From contig CAJTSL010000004.1 of the NCBI GenBank assembly GCA_910578845.1, forward strand, positions 1 through 10,239: DNA of 10,239 bases, read 5' to 3'. Under the pieces are notes generated by a model, which was not told the origin of the DNA, ran no database searches, and was given only the letters and a program-made list of their open reading frames with translations. Position 1 is the stretch's first letter. Each line of letters begins with the position of its first letter. Shown in pieces: positions 1 to 6,139 of the stretch. Source of the DNA: an uncultured Lachnospiraceae bacterium. GTDB lineage: Bacteria; Bacillota; Clostridia; Lachnospirales; Lachnospiraceae. Position numbers and translations under genes: made by a program.

Positions 1-46
1 CAGTCGCCAAATGTCTGCAAGCAGCCACTTGGCGACTGCCCGCGGG
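1..46. repeat. Edge hairpin (10-bp perfect stem) followed by 8-bp GC palindrome
   Basis: Bases 1-10 (CAGTCGCCAA) are the exact reverse complement of 29-38 (TTGGCGACTG). The 18-base loop can form a further short stem (CTG/CAG around CAAG). Immediately after it, 39-46 is the perfect palindrome CCCGCGGG. It is much more GC-rich than the DNA that follows. No T-run follows on the + strand, so it is a poor intrinsic terminator as read here. An AAGGAGG at 51-57 follows but has no convincing gene at normal spacing. It could be the end of a repeat or mobile element lying to the left, or a structured leader. The structure is certain; its role is unknown. Confidence 0.6.
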
Positions 47-150
47 AATAAAGGAGGAGTTGCCACCGCATCATGATTCTACCTGGAATATATGTCAAGT
101 GCTATTTTTACAACATTTTGTGTTAATTTTGCTATTTTCCTCATTTTCTC

Positions 151-168
151 ATATTCAATATTGAATAT
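151..168. promoter_or_regulatory. 18-bp perfect palindrome, candidate operator of the XRE regulator
   Basis: ATATTCAATATTGAATAT is a perfect 18-bp palindrome 83 bp upstream of the XRE regulator start. XRE/Cro-CI-type repressors bind such dyads as dimers and commonly control their own gene, so this is a natural autoregulatory operator. It lies upstream of the -10-like TACAAT at 227-232, and the AT-rich context makes chance palindromes more likely than usual. The binding partner is inferred from position only. Confidence 0.45.
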
Positions 169-170
169 AA

Positions 171-220
171 ATTCCTGGCGGAATATTTCCATTAAAAATT
201 GGAATACTTTTCGCCTGGAA
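171..220. repeat. Cluster of ATTCC/GGAAT inverted half-sites before the XRE gene
   Basis: ATTCC (171-175) and GGAAT (180-184) form an inverted pair around TGGC. TTCCA (187-191 region) and TGGAA (200-204 region) form a second pair, and CCTGGAAA follows at about 214-221. The related word CCTGGAAT also occurs at 82-89. The spacing suggests binding sites of a DNA-binding protein in the control region of the regulator gene. The words are short, so this is suggestive only. Confidence 0.3.
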
Positions 221-226
221 AAAGCC

Positions 227-243
227 TACAATAGAAGAAAGGG
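227..243 (+). promoter_or_regulatory. -10-like TACAAT and ribosome binding site of the XRE gene
   Basis: TACAAT at 227-232 matches five of six -10 consensus bases, but no good -35 box lies 16-18 bp upstream, so the promoter may be weak or regulated. GAAAGGG at 237-243 is a ribosome binding site 8 bases before the ATG at 252. It favours this start over the out-of-frame ATG at 245, which would sit directly on the site. Confidence 0.4.
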
Positions 244-251
244 TATGAACA

Positions 252-599
252 ATGAAAACAAGAATCAAAGAATTAAGATTGGAAAAAAAATTAACACAAA
301 AAGTATTAGCTGAATATCTCGGTGCCAATCAAACCATGCTAAGCAAAATCGAAACTGGCGCAAGTATTCCGGACGCCATGTTACTAATTGATTTATCTCG
401 TTTTTTTCATGTCTCTACTGATTACATTCTCTATCTTTCAGAAGAGCGGACGAATGCGGATTCCCTGCTCGCCAATAACATGCACAATCTCAAAAAATAT
501 CAACGGCTTATATCCTTATATCAAAAAATGAACAACGAACAACAAGGAGATTTTTATACCTTTCTTTGCAGCATGCTTGGTATCAGTAACGAGATATAA
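252..599 (+). CDS. XRE-family (Cro/CI-like) transcriptional regulator
   Basis: This 115-residue protein has an N-terminal helix-turn-helix of the HTH_3/XRE type at about residues 4-60. The recognisable pattern runs IKELRLEKKLTQKVLAEYLG, then a recognition helix around NQTMLSKIETG, then IPDAMLLIDLSRFFHVSTDYIL. About 50 mostly helical polar residues follow, too short for a peptidase or sensor domain, and probably serve dimerisation. Stand-alone proteins of this type usually act as repressors of their own or a neighbouring gene. It starts 8 bases after GAAAGGG. The dyads at 151-168 and 171-220 lie in its control region. It faces the oxidoreductase gene tail to tail and shares its terminator, so there is no operon partner and the target is unknown. 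Such small XRE genes are frequent on mobile elements. The family call is secure; the regulatory target is not. Confidence 0.9.
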   Translation: MKTRIKELRLEKKLTQKVLAEYLGANQTMLSKIETGASIPDAMLLIDLSRFFHVSTDYILYLSEERTNADSLLANNMHNLKKYQRLISLYQKMNNEQQGDFYTFLCSMLGISNEI

Positions 600-627
600 C
601 GCCCATACATACTATGTCTGCACATCT

Positions 628-666
628 ACAGATATTTCTATCTGTTTGGCGTAATTTAATATTACG
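628..666. repeat. Two short inverted repeats between convergent genes
   Basis: ACAGATA (628-634) pairs with TATCTGT (639-645) around a four-base loop, and CGTAAT (650-655) pairs with ATTACG (661-666) around five bases. They stand directly before the stronger terminator hairpin at 673-704. They may protect 3' ends or be remnants of an older terminator. No function can be read from them. Confidence 0.4.
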
Positions 667-671
667 TGTCT

Positions 672-708
672 AAAAGGAGCTGCTGTTAAAGCAACAGCTC
701 CTTTCTTT
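672..708. terminator. Bidirectional intrinsic terminator (XRE gene / oxidoreductase gene)
   Basis: AAAGGAGCTG (673-682) is the exact complement of CAGCTCCTTT (695-704), giving a 10-bp stem with a 12-base loop. On the + strand the stem runs into TTTCTTTC. On the - strand it runs into TTTTAG. It lies between two convergent stop codons (599 on +, 712 on -), so it can end both transcripts. Confidence 0.85.
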
Positions 709-711
709 CAC

Positions 712-1830
712 TCATTTTGCCCTATTTCCCTGCCCCTCTTCTATGATCATTCTCTCTAGACCCAGGCGATACGCCTCCTCATCACACGGAATTGCCACCG
801 CTTTGCCCTGCCAATCCGATAAATATGCCGCATTCGTGTTCTCTAATGCCCGCTTCCCATCAGAAAGCGTAGCCAAAGGTTCCTCTCTTCCTTCCATTGC
901 ATCCGCAAAATTTTGTAAAATAACTGCATATTCATCTTTTTCTTGTTTCACTTCCCAGCATTCTGTTTCATAGGGAATTTTAGGAAACATCTCCTGGGAA
1001 GATTCGGACACCCGCATGGTCGATTCCTCATTTTGGCAAAGCGTGACATGGCAATTATCTTCAACCACTAATTTCCCCATTTCTCCATGTATCTCTAAAT
1101 GATTCGTTCCCGGAGAATCCCCGCTCGAAGAAAGAAATGTCCCCCACATCCCATTATCATGCCGGAAAAAAAGAGCCACCTTATCATCTACCAAAATTTT
1201 GCTATAGCTTCCATAAGCTATCCGTGCCAACACTTCACATGGTTGTCCGAACAGCCAGTTCCACATATCCAATAAGTGCTGGCTTTGATTGATCAATAAT
1301 CCTCCACCTTCTCCGCCCCAACTGCTGCGCCATGCCGAAGCTTTATGATAATGTTCCGGGCGATACCAGAAATTAGCAATCCATACAACCTGATGCAAGC
1401 GTCCTAATTTCCCGCTTTCCAAATAGTCGTGTACCTGTCTATAGATGTCTCTTGCCCTCCAATTGAAAATCATGGCACACACTACTCCTGTCAGGTCAAA
1501 GGATAAGGCTTTGCATTCCTGTGCCATTATCCCTAATGGCTTTTCACATAACACATGAATCCCCAGTTCCTGTGCCTTTTTTACTACTCTTACATGTTCC
1601 TTATGCGGCGTCGTAATAATGATCGCATCGAATTTTTCGCAATCGGCAAATGCGCTGTCCGTTTCAGGATAAATGACCACTTCTGGCATGCTTTCCCGGA
1701 TCTCCTGCTGTCCTGTAGAATTCCTACACACAATGCCATAAAGCGATAAATCCCTTATTTCTCCCTTATAAATCCTGACGGCATATTTACTTCCCATATT
1801 GCCATAACCTATGATAACTGCTCTTTTCAT
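712..1830 (-). CDS. Gfo/Idh/MocA-family NAD(P)-dependent oxidoreductase
   Basis: This 372-residue cytoplasmic enzyme has the two-domain Gfo/Idh/MocA fold. The N-terminal Rossmann domain begins with VIIGYGNMG (GxGxxG at residues 8-13). The family signature LCEKPLG has its conserved lysine at residue 97. The C-terminal substrate domain holds GGLLINQSQHLLDMWNWLFG (177-195), whose His185 and Asp188 fit the usual catalytic His and nearby Asp. Members oxidise or reduce hydroxyls of sugars, inositols or nucleotide sugars with NAD(P). The substrate cannot be named from sequence, and no sugar transporter, isomerase or kinase gene lies beside it. An AGG-containing site precedes the ATG. It is transcribed alone, divergently from the CotH kinase gene, so joint regulation is possible but functional linkage is unproven. 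Length is normal and no damage is seen. Confidence 0.88.
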   Translation of the reverse strand: MKRAVIIGYGNMGSKYAVRIYKGEIRDLSLYGIVCRNSTGQQEIRESMPEVVIYPETDSAFADCEKFDAIIITTPHKEHVRVVKKAQELGIHVLCEKPLGIMAQECKALSFDLTGVVCAMIFNWRARDIYRQVHDYLESGKLGRLHQVVWIANFWYRPEHYHKASAWRSSWGGEGGGLLINQSQHLLDMWNWLFGQPCEVLARIAYGSYSKILVDDKVALFFRHDNGMWGTFLSSSGDSPGTNHLEIHGEMGKLVVEDNCHVTLCQNEESTMRVSESSQEMFPKIPYETECWEVKQEKDEYAVILQNFADAMEGREEPLATLSDGKRALENTNAAYLSDWQGKAVAIPCDEEAYRLGLERMIIEEGQGNRAK

Positions 1831-1868
1831 CTGAAAATACCTGCCTTTCCCTTCTAACCGTTTTTATA

Positions 1869-1898
1869 ATTCTATCATATTTCCCATATTTTATCGAA
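1869..1898 (-). promoter_or_regulatory. Possible promoter of the oxidoreductase gene
   Basis: On the minus strand TTCGAT (1893-1898) and TAGAAT (1869-1874) are separated by 18 bp, and the start codon is at 1830. The -10 matches five of six consensus positions and the -35 only partly. The region is AT-rich, so other boxes such as TATGAT (1874-1879) are possible. Confidence 0.35.
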
Positions 1899-1931
1899 TG
1901 TCCCGACTGTTACAAATATATAAAATATTCC

Positions 1932-1989
1932 TTGTGATATTTAGATTTTTTATGATATGATTGACAGGATAACCAACCCCTGAAACAAT
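1932..1989 (+). promoter_or_regulatory. Promoter region of the CotH kinase gene
   Basis: Two overlapping sigma-A-like promoters can be read. TTGACA (1961-1966) is a perfect -35 with AACAAT (1984-1989) after a 17-bp spacer. TTGTGA (1932-1937) with TATGAT (1956-1961) has an 18-bp spacer. Either would give a short leader before the AGGAG at 2007-2011, which stands 8 bases before the ATG at 2020. No sporulation-type (sigma E or K) promoter stands out by eye. Confidence 0.5.
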
Positions 1990-2019
1990 ATTCCAGAAAA
2001 TAAGACAGGAGCCATTACA

Positions 2020-3522
2020 ATGCAGCCAAAAAAGAAAACCGCATTCCTAATAGCCATGATCCTTACCATCTTACTACTCTCCTTTATTGTGGGAACAAAC
2101 TCCGGCACTGTCGTGTACCATAATAGCAATGGCTATGGAAATATTTATATGAAAACATATTATGTCCCATTCTGGCAACGGGAAGTGGAACCGGACATGC
2201 CACAGGAATCATCAAACATGGTTTTCCTGGGGTGGCATACGGACGAAGGAAAGGAATCGGCGACTGTACAAAAAGTATTATTAGAGAAATCTGTAGATCT
2301 ATATGGTAATTGGATGGAAAAAAATCCCGAAACTGATTTCTTGCTACCAGAGCTTCATATTACTACAGAGATAGACAGAGAAAATATTGATAGAGAATCT
2401 TACCGGGTATGTACCTGTACGATCACAAATGCCAATACTGATGATTGCTTATCTGATGTTGTAGGACAAATTAAAGGACGTGGCAACAGCACATGGGGCC
2501 AATTCGAAAAAAAGCCATATAAGATTAAATTCGACGAAGGTCAGAATCTATTTGACATGGGCACCGGAAAAGACTGGGTGCTACTAAATAATTCCATGGA
2601 TTACACATTGATGCGGAACGAAATTGCCCTTGAGATCGGACGGATATTAGGCCTTACCTATACTTCCAAATGTCAGTGGGTTCATGTCTTTTTTAACGAC
2701 GAGTATCTAGGCATATATTTACTCTGTGAATCTGTGGAAACCGGTATTAACCGCATTGACATAGAAAACCCATACGGATCTGAGGATATTCTCGTCAGTT
2801 TCCTAATAGAAATGGGTGGTGATGTCGAAGGATTTGAGTTCACGCCTGTACAAAATTCCCCGCTCAATTGGGGCAGTTATTTTACATGTGCGATCCGTTA
2901 TCCTGAGCCTGAATCTATCACGCAATATCAGGATGAATACATCTACGCTTATATGCAGCTTGTCAATGAAGCAATACTAACTGCTAATTGGGATGAAATC
3001 ATTGATTTAGTGGATATCAAATCGTTTATAGATTGGTATCTGGTCAACGAGATTACGATGAACGCGGATATGGGTTGGAGCATGTACGCATATAAACCGC
3101 AAAATGATAAATTATATTTAGGGCCAATATGGGATTTTGATCAAAGCTGCGACTCTACTTCGGTTTCCGATATTAATAGAGCAAGCATTTATGAATCATG
3201 GCAAACGGATTCCGCAGGATTTTTAAATATATGGTTCCAGGCATTGATGGAAATGGAAGAATTTAGAACGCTGCTTGCCGAAGAATGGCAGAAATACTAT
3301 CCGCAAATCCAGGACTTCTTAAAAACCGAACGCGAGAAATCTGTCATATACGCCAAAGACATTGCCGCTAACTACGAACGCTGGCCTGTGCTCGGCACGA
3401 TTACATACCGGATCAGAACCGAGATCGGCAACTTTCAAACTTATGAAGAAAATGTAGACTTTTTGTTTACATGGCTAGATAAGCGCTTAAACTGGATAGA
3501 CATGGAATTGAGCAGCTATTGA
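2020..3522 (+). CDS. Membrane-anchored CotH-type protein kinase with InlB-like repeat
   Basis: This 500-residue protein has a basic start (QPKKK) and a transmembrane segment at about 7-26, placing the rest outside the cell. Residues 28-99 look like an InlB B-repeat/Listeria-Bacteroides-type module (VVYHNSNG..., FLGWHTDEG, DLYGNW). The CotH kinase domain fills about 110-500. It shows the nucleotide-binding motif GRGNSTWG (153-160) with KKPYKIK (164-170), then KDWVLLNN (184-191), FFNDEYLGIYLL (224-235), NEITMNADMGWSMYAYK (343-359) and GPIWDFDQS (368-376), whose aspartates fit the metal-binding/catalytic acids. CotH proteins are atypical kinases; B. subtilis CotH phosphorylates spore coat proteins. 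Here the anchor, the repeat and the VTC/DUF4956 neighbours argue for an envelope role rather than a coat role, which is inference. It converges on the pseudokinase gene with a 7-bp overlap. All key motifs look intact. Confidence 0.9.
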   Translation: MQPKKKTAFLIAMILTILLLSFIVGTNSGTVVYHNSNGYGNIYMKTYYVPFWQREVEPDMPQESSNMVFLGWHTDEGKESATVQKVLLEKSVDLYGNWMEKNPETDFLLPELHITTEIDRENIDRESYRVCTCTITNANTDDCLSDVVGQIKGRGNSTWGQFEKKPYKIKFDEGQNLFDMGTGKDWVLLNNSMDYTLMRNEIALEIGRILGLTYTSKCQWVHVFFNDEYLGIYLLCESVETGINRIDIENPYGSEDILVSFLIEMGGDVEGFEFTPVQNSPLNWGSYFTCAIRYPEPESITQYQDEYIYAYMQLVNEAILTANWDEIIDLVDIKSFIDWYLVNEITMNADMGWSMYAYKPQNDKLYLGPIWDFDQSCDSTSVSDINRASIYESWQTDSAGFLNIWFQALMEMEEFRTLLAEEWQKYYPQIQDFLKTEREKSVIYAKDIAANYERWPVLGTITYRIRTEIGNFQTYEENVDFLFTWLDKRLNWIDMELSSY

Positions 3523-3538
3523 GGCTGCTCAATTTTTT
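3506..3538 (+). terminator. Intrinsic terminator of the CotH gene, overlapping both convergent stop codons
   Basis: AATTGAGCAGC (3506-3516) is the exact complement of GCTGCTCAATT (3524-3534), an 11-bp stem with a 7-base loop, followed by a run of six T (3533-3538) on the + strand. The loop holds the TGA stop of the kinase gene (3520-3522), and the TAG of the opposite gene (3516-3518) lies at the loop edge. On the minus strand only AATT follows the stem, so it is a weaker terminator in that direction. Confidence 0.88.
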
Positions 3539-4565
3539 GAAATCTTCTCGGGAGGGCATAAACAACACTGTCACCATCTTGCTTCTCTTGCCAAAATAAA
3601 TATTCTAAATGTAATGTAGGGTCTGTAATGGTTCCGCTTAATAACGCACTGATTCTGGCGCTATATAAGGACTCCTCCAAAGCCTCTTCTAAAAGGAAAT
3701 ACCCGCCATGTATATCAATTTGCTTCTCATCTAACGGCACTCTCAAAAGATAATTCCCCATATGCTGGTCGTCCATATAAAACTCTATCACCTGATAATT
3801 TACTGTGAACCGCTTTTCACCTTCTGTGGCGCAGAATTCATTCCACCTCTGGAAGAAAAGCAATATCTGCTCTTCATTTTCAGGCAGCGCATCCAACTCC
3901 CAATCATCATCTTTCCTCAGTCCGGCAAGGTTCATTTTATGCTGCATGCCATCTTTGTATAATTCTAAAGTGTAATTCCGGTTCTCTTTGGTAGATATTC
4001 CTTCCTGATTCACATCATAGGACAGTTTTGCTTCGCTCGACTTAACGGAATACGTCCCAATTTCATGATCTTTGGGCGTGTATAACACCATTTTTCCATA
4101 AGCATGTTCCTTTTCAAAGGTATCCGTATAAAAAGCCAGGATAATAGAAGGCGTTACCTGAATACATGTTTCATAATACAAGTCTTCATGCAAAACATAT
4201 ACCGCATAATTAGGAAAATTCTCTCCCGCAGTGCCTTCCGCCCCTTGCCCGCTCATCTGTTTTAAATAAACTTTTGCCCCATTGCGTGAGCTTATATTCC
4301 CTTTAAACATTTCTAATGTTCCCACTCCGGGAACTAGAAACGTATTATTCTCTTTCTGAAACGGCAGTTCCTGATACTGATAAAGAAGTAAATTACTTGG
4401 TGTCTCTACACGTTGCTTTCCAGCTATCAATCTTTCCACTTTGTCTTGGTTAACAACCGGGCATCCAAAAACATTGTTATGTTCCTGCCTCTTATAAAAA
4501 ATAAAAACAATGCTCAAAGCAATGGCAAAAGCAAAAATCATCAAAGGTTTTCTAAACCATTTCAT
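3516..4565 (-). CDS. Membrane-anchored CotH-like protein, probable pseudokinase
   Basis: This 349-residue protein has a basic start and one transmembrane segment (about 8-24), with the rest predicted outside. By eye, residues 187-296 line up with the CotH kinase N-lobe: EGISTKENRNYTLELYKDG (188-206) against the GNSTWG...KKPYKIK stretch, LRKDDDWELDAL (216-227) against the KDW motif, EFYMDDQHMGNYLL (261-274) against FFNDEYLGIYLL, and KQIDIHGGYFLLEE (281-294). The expected C-lobe, with its NADMGWSMYAYK and WDFD motifs, is missing, and the glycine-rich GxGNST motif is eroded. It is therefore probably inactive as a kinase and may bind, regulate or scaffold. The N-terminal 160 or so residues are unrecognised. 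It is the last gene of the VTC operon and starts in a TAATG overlap with the DUF4956 gene, with AGGAG rather far (13 bases) upstream, suggesting translational coupling. The CotH relationship is my motif reading and has not been tested by a profile search. Confidence 0.7.
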   Translation of the reverse strand: MKWFRKPLMIFAFAIALSIVFIFYKRQEHNNVFGCPVVNQDKVERLIAGKQRVETPSNLLLYQYQELPFQKENNTFLVPGVGTLEMFKGNISSRNGAKVYLKQMSGQGAEGTAGENFPNYAVYVLHEDLYYETCIQVTPSIILAFYTDTFEKEHAYGKMVLYTPKDHEIGTYSVKSSEAKLSYDVNQEGISTKENRNYTLELYKDGMQHKMNLAGLRKDDDWELDALPENEEQILLFFQRWNEFCATEGEKRFTVNYQVIEFYMDDQHMGNYLLRVPLDEKQIDIHGGYFLLEEALEESLYSARISALLSGTITDPTLHLEYLFWQEKQDGDSVVYALPRRFQKIEQPQ

Positions 4566-5236
4566 TATCCAATATATTCTCCTGTCTGTAACAGCCAGTT
4601 CACGCTCTTTACGCCTGTAATTTTAAGAATGCTTTTTACATTCTCTTCACTGACAGGTTTTTTGCTTGTTATTTCGAGGATCATCTCCATGCCCGCCTGT
4701 GTATAATTAGATGTCCGAATACGGTTTTTAGGATATATCCTGCCTATTAATTCTATAACCTCATCAGTAGACGCTTCCTGCCCTCCTCGAATCACCAGTA
4801 AATACTTCTTTTGGAAATACCCGCCATAAGTAACCGCGATCACCACAATTGCAATAAAAAGCGTAGAAATGATCGCAATCTTTAACATCTGAGCGCCAAC
4901 ACACAATCCTTCTACAATCGACCAAAATAGAAATAACGTATCATTTGGGTCTTTAATTGCCGTACGGTATCTGACGATGGACAAAGCGCCCACCATGCCA
5001 AGCGAAATAGCGATATTACTGCTAATCATCATCATAAGCACTGTCGCTACGAGCAGAAGAACCATGTTCGTAATGGCAAATTTGTTATTATAATTTACCC
5101 CAGTGTATGTAATACGATAAGTAAGGTAAATCACAAATGCAATAGCCAGAGCCGCTGTCAGGAACAATAAAATCCGTTCCGATGTCAATGCCATATTATT
5201 ACTGTTAAACCATTCCATTATCTCTGTTTTGCCCAT
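4565..5236 (-). CDS. DUF4956 multispanning membrane protein
   Basis: This 223-residue inner-membrane protein has hydrophobic segments at about 22-40, 55-72, 74-88 and 117-137. The hallmark DUF4956 sequence GMVGALSIVRYRTAIKDP (80-97) is followed by NDTLFLFWSIVEGLC (98-112). A soluble C-terminal region of about 80 residues (144-223) has alternating strands and helices like an ACT-type small domain and probably faces the cytoplasm. No reaction is established for the family. Members commonly neighbour VTC-domain and CotH genes, which suggests a membrane partner or conduit for the polymerase. I place the start at 5236, where AGGGAG (5244-5249) stands 7 bases upstream. A start at 5287 would overlap the VTC gene by 38 bp and add 17 polar residues without an obvious site. 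The stop forms TAATG with the next gene's start. Confidence 0.9.
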   Translation of the reverse strand: MGKTEIMEWFNSNNMALTSERILLFLTAALAIAFVIYLTYRITYTGVNYNNKFAITNMVLLLVATVLMMMISSNIAISLGMVGALSIVRYRTAIKDPNDTLFLFWSIVEGLCVGAQMLKIAIISTLFIAIVVIAVTYGGYFQKKYLLVIRGGQEASTDEVIELIGRIYPKNRIRTSNYTQAGMEMILEITSKKPVSEENVKSILKITGVKSVNWLLQTGEYIG

Positions 5237-5243
5237 ATCATTT

Positions 5244-5249
5244 CTCCCT
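5244..5249 (-). promoter_or_regulatory. Ribosome binding site fixing the DUF4956 start
   Basis: AGGGAG on the minus strand lies 7 bases before the ATG at 5236 and directly abuts the VTC stop codon (5250-5252). It supports the shorter DUF4956 protein and tight coupling of the two genes. Confidence 0.7.
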
Positions 5250-5945
5250 TTACATGTATTTTGTATAAATTGGTCTTCCGACGCCATATTTGCTTACTGA
5301 CACTTGCACCAAATTATATTTCCTCAAAATGTCACTAATTGCCTTTAATAATGTCCCGTTGTATTTTACTTCCAAGATGACTCTGTCATCTATTGCAGGC
5401 AAATAGCACAGATTATCGCTTAATAAATCCAAATCCGTTTCGGAACATTTTATATTTTTATCAAAAGTAATTCTCACATTATTCTCGACATACGAAAAGG
5501 CTGTCCTTTGATACTCGATGATCGTCGCGGGACGATAGCATCCTAGTGTCAGAAGAGAATACAATTCTAACGCCGTTCCTGACTCTTTCTCTAATAGGAA
5601 AGAGTAATCCCCATCCATTGCCTGTCTCATCTCTGACGCTGAAACCAACAGGCTCTTTTTATGGGAATAATCCCCGACTTTTTGTTTTATCTCAAATTTT
5701 CCATCTGTAGCCTCCGGGCTGTAAACCCGGATCCTAACTTTCTTCCGGCGTTCATAACCCGCCGCTTTTTCCATAAAGTCAATATTATTCAGAGAATCAA
5801 AATAGAGGCTACGTACCAGATAATCCCCATTCACAGAATACTTATCCCTCTGGAGCAGTACATCAAGCTCATTTTGGAGAGAGATAGCTTCTAGAAAACC
5901 CATTTGATATTTTAATTCATTGCGCTTGATCTGTAGGGTAGCCAT
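5250..5945 (-). CDS. VTC-domain (triphosphate tunnel) polyphosphate polymerase family protein
   Basis: This 231-residue protein is a stand-alone VTC/triphosphate-tunnel-metalloenzyme domain, shorter than yeast Vtc4 because there is no SPX domain. Tunnel motifs in order are RNELKY (8-13), VRSLYFD (44-50), RKKVRIRVY (67-75), FEIKQK (84-89), EYQRTAF (144-150), RITFD (158-162), VILEVKYNG (189-197, with a likely metal-binding Glu192) and SKYGVGR (218-224). Related enzymes build inorganic polyphosphate from ATP, or act on other triphosphates. The basic and acidic tunnel residues appear kept, so it is probably active at the cytoplasmic membrane face beside the DUF4956 protein. The ATG at 5945 has AAAGGA five bases upstream. 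An in-frame ATG at 6008 is ruled out as start because a near-consensus promoter lies inside that extension. It is the first gene of the operon. Polyphosphate as product is inference. Confidence 0.9.
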   Translation of the reverse strand: MATLQIKRNELKYQMGFLEAISLQNELDVLLQRDKYSVNGDYLVRSLYFDSLNNIDFMEKAAGYERRKKVRIRVYSPEATDGKFEIKQKVGDYSHKKSLLVSASEMRQAMDGDYSFLLEKESGTALELYSLLTLGCYRPATIIEYQRTAFSYVENNVRITFDKNIKCSETDLDLLSDNLCYLPAIDDRVILEVKYNGTLLKAISDILRKYNLVQVSVSKYGVGRPIYTKYM

Positions 5946-5950
5946 AAGAA

Positions 5951-5956
5951 TCCTTT
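5951..5956 (-). promoter_or_regulatory. Ribosome binding site fixing the VTC protein start
   Basis: AAAGGA on the minus strand stands 5 bases before the ATG at 5945 and beyond the predicted transcription start. It chooses this start over the upstream in-frame ATG at 6008. Confidence 0.7.
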
Positions 5957-5979
5957 CTATAATCAAAAAGATAGTTGCA

Positions 5980-6008
5980 ATTATATCACGTTTAGCAATA
6001 TATGGCAA
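5980..6008 (-). promoter_or_regulatory. Strong sigma-A-type promoter of the VTC-DUF4956-CotH-like operon
   Basis: On the minus strand TTGCCA (6003-6008) and a perfect TATAAT (5980-5985) are separated by exactly 17 bp, with an extended -10 TG at the usual place (TGATATAAT). The predicted transcript begins near 5973, giving a leader of about 28 bases before the ATG at 5945. This suggests fairly constitutive expression unless repressed. Confidence 0.8.
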
Positions 6009-6018
6009 CTTGCAAATT

Positions 6019-6039
6019 TATGGAATATGTCCGTCCATA
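6019..6039. promoter_or_regulatory. Inverted repeat just upstream of the VTC promoter
   Basis: TATGGA (6019-6024) and TCCATA (6034-6039) are exact complements separated by 9 bases, 11 bp upstream of the -35 box. The position would suit an activator or repressor dimer. With six-base arms in AT-rich DNA it could be chance. Confidence 0.25.
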
Positions 6040-6061
6040 TACAGTATCTTATATAGACATC

Positions 6062-6106
6062 TTGACAAAACAAAAGAGACAGCAGACCCTTGTCTGATAT
6101 CTCTTT
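6062..6106 (-). terminator. Intrinsic terminator of the galKT unit
   Basis: On the minus strand AAAGAGA (6100-6106) pairs with TCTCTTT (6073-6079). An inner CAGAC/GTCTG stem closes on an AAGG loop, with a 3x3 internal loop between the stems. TGTTTTGT follows. It lies 34 bp past the galT stop and before the next operon's promoter, isolating the two units. Confidence 0.75.
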
Positions 6107-6139
6107 GATTTCGTTAAGAAACGATTGATATTCCTATTT

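Noticed and set aside
73..126. 17-codon + strand ORF after AAGGAGG (51-57)
   Set aside because: The spacing of 15 bases is too long for a normal start, and the peptide shows no recognisable pattern. A small peptide cannot be excluded but is not supported.
92..313. 73-residue + strand reading frame with a hydrophobic N-terminus
   Set aside because: It overlaps the XRE gene out of frame, has no ribosome binding site at proper spacing, and its 3' half is the shifted reading of the XRE start region.
4413..4706. 97-residue + strand ORF opposite the DUF4956/CotH-like junction
   Set aside because: It is antisense to two well-supported coupled genes and has no family features.
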